Shown here: piece by piece, positions 15,595 through 17,150 of the stretch
Layout of the letters: the number at the start of each line of letters is the position of its first letter
How positions within the stretch are numbered: the stretch's first letter is position 1
From: an uncultured Rhodospirillaceae bacterium
GTDB taxonomy: Bacteria; Pseudomonadota; Alphaproteobacteria; RF32; CAG-239
DNA: 17,150 bases
Direction of reading: 5' to 3'
Assembly: GCA_900313355.1 (NCBI GenBank)
Contig: OMQZ01000055.1
Coordinates: forward strand, 1-17,150
The notes under the pieces: generated by a model
The model's database searches: none
Told to the model about the DNA's origin: nothing
Seen by the model: the letters and a program-made list of their open reading frames with translations, nothing else
Translations under genes and position numbers: made by a program

Positions 15595-15624
15595 CAAAAC
15601 CCCAACCTTTCGGTCGGGGTTTTG
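15595..15624. terminator. Bidirectional intrinsic terminator between radC and rpoA
   Basis: A 9-bp stem (CAAAACCCC at 15595-15603 with GGGGTTTTG at 15616-15624) extends inward by three more pairs past one A-C mismatch to a TTTC loop. The A/T outer arms give a T-run on either strand. It ends radC on the plus strand and rpoA on the minus strand. Confidence 0.88.
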
Positions 15625-15627
15625 TCT

Positions 15628-16635
15628 TTAGAAGTGATCATCACATTTTCTGATTAATTCTTCAATATTCTCAGGCGGCCAACCCGGTGTTTCCATACCG
15701 AGGTGGATACCCATCTTATTCAAAACCTCTTTGATTTCATTCAATGACTTACGGCCAAAGTTCGGTGTGCGGAGCATTTCAGCTTCTGTCTTTTGAACCA
15801 AATCACCGATATAAACGATGTTGTCATTCTTTAAGCAGTTTGCAGAACGAACAGAAAGTTCAAGCTCTTCAACCTTTTTCAAAAGATTGCGATTGAACGG
15901 CAATTCTTCCTTAACATCTTCAACATCATTTTCAGGCTCATCAAAGTTAATGAACGGTTTTAATTGATCTTGAAGAATACGTGCCGCATATGCAACTGCA
16001 TCTTCTGGTGTAACAACGCCGTTCGTTTCAACAACCATTGTTAATTTGTCATAGTCGGTAATTTGTCCGACACGTGTGTTTTCAACTTTGTATGAAACCT
16101 TTTTAACAGGCGAATAAATTGCATCAACTGCAATAACTCCAATTGTCGAATCGGAAGATTTGTTTTGATATGCCGGAACATAACCTTTACCTGTTGTCAC
16201 CGTCAATTCCATTGAAATTTTGCCGCCAGCATCCAAATTGCAAATGACATGATCAGGATTCATAATTTCTACATCATGCCCTGTTTCAATCATCGAAGCT
16301 GTAACCGTGCACGGGCCTGTTGCATCAAGATACATCGTCTTTTGACCTTCGCTATGAACAGCAACAGCTAAACCTTTAATGTTCAAAATGATGTCCGTTA
16401 CATCTTCACGAACACCTTCAATAACCGAAAACTCGTGCAAAACGCCGTCAATCTTGACAGCCGTCACGGCACCGCCCTGCAAAGACGACAATAAAACGCG
16501 TCTTAAAGCGTTGCCCAAGGTTAAACCAAAGCCTCTCTCAAGGGGTTCTACCACTATTTTAGATTTATTCAAACCTTCTGAGTTGACACCTAAATTAGTC
16601 GGTTTAATAAGTTCTTGCCAATTTTTTTGAATCAC
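15628..16635 (-). CDS. rpoA: DNA-directed RNA polymerase alpha subunit
   Basis: A 335-residue protein. The N-terminal domain (1 to about 230) assembles the polymerase; it opens [11 protein letters not shown] as in alphaproteobacteria and contains [20 protein letters not shown] at 32-51. A short acidic linker (about 231-248) leads to the C-terminal domain (about 249-320) that contacts UP elements and activators, with SVRSANCLK at 261-269 (R263 matches E. coli R265) and [10 protein letters not shown] at 294-303. The start is GTG at 16635, supported by AAGAGGG seven bases upstream and by alignment with known RpoA starts. Directly behind its stop is a terminator and then the convergent radC, so rplQ, the usual next gene, is absent. 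A strong hairpin separates it from rpsK. Confidence 0.98.
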   Translation of the reverse strand: MIQKNWQELIKPTNLGVNSEGLNKSKIVVEPLERGFGLTLGNALRRVLLSSLQGGAVTAVKIDGVLHEFSVIEGVREDVTDIILNIKGLAVAVHSEGQKTMYLDATGPCTVTASMIETGHDVEIMNPDHVICNLDAGGKISMELTVTTGKGYVPAYQNKSSDSTIGVIAVDAIYSPVKKVSYKVENTRVGQITDYDKLTMVVETNGVVTPEDAVAYAARILQDQLKPFINFDEPENDVEDVKEELPFNRNLLKKVEELELSVRSANCLKNDNIVYIGDLVQKTEAEMLRTPNFGRKSLNEIKEVLNKMGIHLGMETPGWPPENIEELIRKCDDHF

Positions 16636-16642
16636 CGGAGTA

Positions 16643-16649
16643 CCCTCTT
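16643..16649 (-). promoter_or_regulatory. Ribosome binding site for the rpoA GTG start
   Basis: AAGAGGG on the minus strand, seven bases before GTG. It confirms that rpoA uses GTG rather than a downstream ATG. Confidence 0.75.
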
Positions 16650-16668
16650 AAAATAAAAAGTATTAACT

Positions 16669-16716
16669 AAAAAAAACAACTGCCGGCGGAGATATGAACC
16701 CAATCTCCGCCAACAG
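16669..16716 (-). terminator. Intrinsic terminator or attenuator between rpsK and rpoA
   Basis: On the minus strand a 14-bp stem (16703-16716 with 16680-16693) encloses a 9-base loop. The central nine pairs GGCGGAGAT/ATCTCCGCC are perfect; two G-U pairs and CTG/CAG extend it. It is followed by TTG and eight Ts (16669-16676). The two wobble pairs would be A-C mismatches on the plus strand, which argues that the hairpin acts in minus-strand RNA, the direction of the ribosomal operon. Confidence 0.82.
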
Positions 16717-16726
16717 AACAGAAAAA

Positions 16727-17119
16727 TTATACGCGACGTCTTTTTCTTAAACGGCAACCGTTATGCGGAATCGGGGTTACATCGCGAATCGATGTAATTG
16801 TGAAACCGACAACCTGCAATGCTCTAACGGCTGATTCACGACCTGAACCCGGACCTTTAACTTCAACTTCCAAAGTGGTCATACCGCTTTCTTGTGCCTT
16901 TTTGCCAGCTTCTTCAGCGGCAACTTGGGCTGCATAAGGAGTTGATTTACGAGAACCTTTGAAACCTTGTGCACCGGCTGTTGACCAAGCAACTGTGTTG
17001 CCTTGTGCATCTGTAATGGTTACTCTGGTGTTGTTAAAGGTTGAATTCACATGAGCGACGCCTGATGTGATATTCTTTTTTTCTTTTTTCTTAACACGTT
17101 GTGTTGCTGCTTTTGCCAT
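16727..17119 (-). CDS. rpsK: 30S ribosomal protein S11
   Basis: A 130-residue protein, the normal length for bacterial S11, a platform protein of the 30S subunit next to the mRNA exit region. It has the basic N-terminus, [20 protein letters not shown] at 20-39, [14 protein letters not shown] at 52-65, [14 protein letters not shown] and the C-terminal [18 protein letters not shown] block. The ATG follows GAGGG by five bases. It begins 11 bases after the rpsM stop, as expected in the S13-S11-alpha operon. Confidence 0.98.
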   Translation of the reverse strand: MAKAATQRVKKKEKKNITSGVAHVNSTFNNTRVTITDAQGNTVAWSTAGAQGFKGSRKSTPYAAQVAAEEAGKKAQESGMTTLEVEVKGPGSGRESAVRALQVVGFTITSIRDVTPIPHNGCRLRKRRRV

Positions 17120-17130
17120 TATACCCTCAC

Positions 17131-17150
17131 TTATTTCTTCTTATTGGCAA
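17131..17150 (-). CDS. rpsM: 30S ribosomal protein S13, last codons only
   Basis: Read on the minus strand, the final bases of the window encode A-N-K-K-K-stop, which matches the usual C-terminal end of bacterial S13 (…ANKKK). The position immediately upstream of rpsK, with an 11-base gap, fits the conserved order. Only five residues are visible, so the call leans on context. Confidence 0.82.

Overview
The window looks like chromosomal housekeeping DNA from an AT-rich (low-GC) alphaproteobacterium, probably an uncultured host- or gut-associated lineage. The lineage call is an inference. It rests on an RpoA that begins like alphaproteobacterial RpoA, an S13-S11-alpha gene order with no rpsD between S11 and alpha, an oligoendopeptidase tail of alphaproteobacterial type, and a tyrS/anmK divergent pair. 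There is no tRNA, rRNA, CRISPR array, insertion sequence, phage gene or recognisable defence system.

Layout. 1-440: 3' end of an M3-family oligoendopeptidase and its terminator. 420-881 (minus): a small hexapeptide-repeat acyltransferase. 1090-2234: two overlapping genes for unknown three-helix membrane proteins with their own promoter and terminator. 2321-4588: a full-length U32 peptidase-family protein of the Fe-S rRNA/tRNA hydroxylase type. 8505 down to 4585 (minus): tyrS, accB, accC and an unknown six-helix membrane protein, which may be partly co-transcribed. 8593-14795 (plus): a tight run of an AnmK-like kinase, a GldA-type ATPase, a 1153-residue fusion of GldF-type permease + GldG-type periplasmic domain + DUF4340, and a cation diffusion facilitator. 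14888-15592: radC behind a near-consensus promoter. 17150 down to 15628 (minus): end of rpsM, rpsK and rpoA.

How genes work together. AccB and AccC are the biotin carrier and biotin carboxylase of acetyl-CoA carboxylase. The GldA-type ATPase should energise the permease half of the giant fusion protein, whose periplasmic and DUF4340 parts probably act on or sense something in the envelope. The AnmK-like protein is translated from the same message and could tie that system to peptidoglycan recycling, but its normally conserved kinase motifs are altered.

The most notable points are: rpoA without rplQ behind it; a strong intrinsic terminator between rpsK and rpoA; the three-part ABC fusion; the motif-eroded AnmK at the head of that operon; a tyrS/anmK intergenic region in which one palindromic -35 box can serve both directions, with anmK predicted leaderless; and a CDF transporter lacking one conserved metal site. 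I did not find a clear, wholly new system. The best candidates for undescribed biology are the anmK/ABC-fusion operon and the cysteine-rich membrane pair.
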